From contig JANYFS010000385.1 in assembly GCA_025359705.1 (NCBI GenBank), forward strand, positions 1 through 5,531: 5,531 nucleotides of DNA, given 5' to 3'. The stretch comes from Deinococcales bacterium (lineage in GTDB: Bacteria > Deinococcota > Deinococci > Deinococcales > Deinococcaceae). Positions 5,176-5,531 of the stretch are shown here, one piece after another. Position 1 is the first letter of the stretch; the number at the start of each line of letters is the position of its first letter. The translations under genes and the position numbers were made by a program. Below the pieces are notes generated by a model. It was not told the DNA's origin. It searched no databases and was given only the letters and a program-made list of their open reading frames with translations.

Positions 5176-5531
5176 ATGAACAAAGTGTTTTCGTTTGTCA
5201 CAGCTACGTTGTGCGTCCTAAGTTTGGTCGGTTGTGTGGGATACGCTCAGCCCACTTCAACACCCTCGAGTCCTACAATTCCCACCCCCTCGAGCTTCAA
5301 TCTCACTAGCGAATCCTTTGTGGACGGTGGCCTGATGGGTTCGGAATTCACCTGCGACGGTGCGGGGGTTTCTCCTTCCCTCGAGTGGAAAAATGCGCCC
5401 GTTGGAACCCAGAGTTTTGCCGTCACCATGCACCATTTCCCGCCCGCAAACGAGGCCAAACACGTTTATATGGTGGTGTTTGATTTGCCCTCGAGCCTGA
5501 ATCACCTCGAGCGGGGCAGCACTACCGTGGG
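5176..5531 (+). CDS. PEBP family (YbhB/YbcL-type) lipoprotein, 3' end outside window
   Basis: Partial gene; 118 codons are visible and the frame is still open at the edge. The first 20 residues form a lipoprotein signal peptide with lipobox LVGC (17-20), so Cys20 should be lipidated and the protein anchored in a membrane. A Ser/Thr/Pro linker (about 26-40) follows, then the phosphatidylethanolamine-binding-protein fold: FNLTSESFVDGG (41-52), FTCDG (58-62), VSPSLEW (65-71), NAPVGTQSFAVTM (73-85), HHF (86-88) and KHVYMVVFDLP (95-105). Usual bacterial members carry a DPD-type motif where this one has HHFP, so it belongs to a variant subgroup, and its ligand is unknown. The gene is divergent from the two-component operon and shares with it the repeat dyad at 5057-5098. 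Two Ser-Ser pairs in the linker are encoded by CTCGAG copies. Confidence 0.9.
   Translation, partial: MNKVFSFVTATLCVLSLVGCVGYAQPTSTPSSPTIPTPSSFNLTSESFVDGGLMGSEFTCDGAGVSPSLEWKNAPVGTQSFAVTMHHFPPANEAKHVYMVVFDLPSSLNHLERGSTTV

Larger units (their letters stand above)
24..5511. repeat. Dispersed highly iterated palindrome CTCGAG (about 53 copies)
   Basis: The hexamer CTCGAG occurs about 53 times by hand count, roughly one per 104 bases; a random sequence of this length would hold one or two. Examples start at 24, 320, 547, 675, 945, 1063, 1098, 1172, 1214, 1268, 1455, 1594, 2047, 2079, 2118, 2477, 2501, 3004, 3028, 3078, 4554, 4571, 4925, 4935, 5265, 5289, 5490 and 5506. Copies lie in nearly every gene, on both coding strands, in all three codon phases (Leu-Glu, Ser-Ser/Ser-Arg, and xxT-CGA-Gxx as in Thr-Arg-Ala), and between genes (1063, 1594, 5145). 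Longer site-free stretches are 30-319, 1717-2046, 3875-4103 and 4176-4422. The pattern resembles the HIP1 palindrome of cyanobacteria in kind, though the sequence differs. Its function is not visible here. Confidence 0.95.

Noticed and set aside
24..5511. CTCGAG (XhoI) sites as cloning or assembly artefacts
   Set aside because: They occur inside intact, motif-complete genes in all codon phases with natural flanks. Linker ligation could not give about 53 in-frame copies.

Overview
The window looks like a chromosomal segment of a bacterium with moderate GC. Three things hint, without proving it, at the Deinococcus-Thermus phylum (Deinococcota). Several genes lack a Shine-Dalgarno sequence and have a -10-like box 5 to 8 bases before the start codon, as in leaderless transcripts. 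Genes overlap tightly in ATGA/GTGA fashion. The palindrome CTCGAG is extremely over-represented, at about 53 copies by hand count in 5.5 kb against 1 to 2 expected by chance.

Layout. Positions 1-258 hold no recognisable intact gene, but contain a perfect 13-bp inverted repeat and a possible decayed coding fragment. On the plus strand follow an alpha/beta hydrolase (259-1041) and cytidine deaminase (1071-1466). A 138-bp convergent gap follows, with a strong intrinsic terminator that works for the minus strand. The minus strand then carries, in transcription order, an OmpR-type response regulator (5036-4371), a HAMP-containing histidine kinase (4374-2980), an unrecognised conserved-looking protein (2932-2153) and a DUF5946-like protein (2156-1605). 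The regulator/kinase pair and the last two genes each overlap by 4 bases, so this reads as one four-gene operon ending at the terminator. A divergent lipoprotein gene of the PEBP (YbhB/YbcL) family starts at 5176 and runs off the right edge.

The most interesting point is the divergent intergenic region. It holds two perfect 11-bp tandem repeats (GGTTATGGCTG) facing two degenerate copies on the other strand, forming a 42-bp dyad. Repeats with 11-bp phasing are typical of OmpR/PhoB-family regulators. Candidate -10 boxes for the operon and for the PEBP gene each lie exactly 9 bp outside the dyad, and neither has a normal -35. The simplest model is that the regulator binds here, controls its own operon, and may switch on the divergent PEBP lipoprotein. 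The signal sensed, the function of the two downstream genes and the role of CTCGAG are all unknown.
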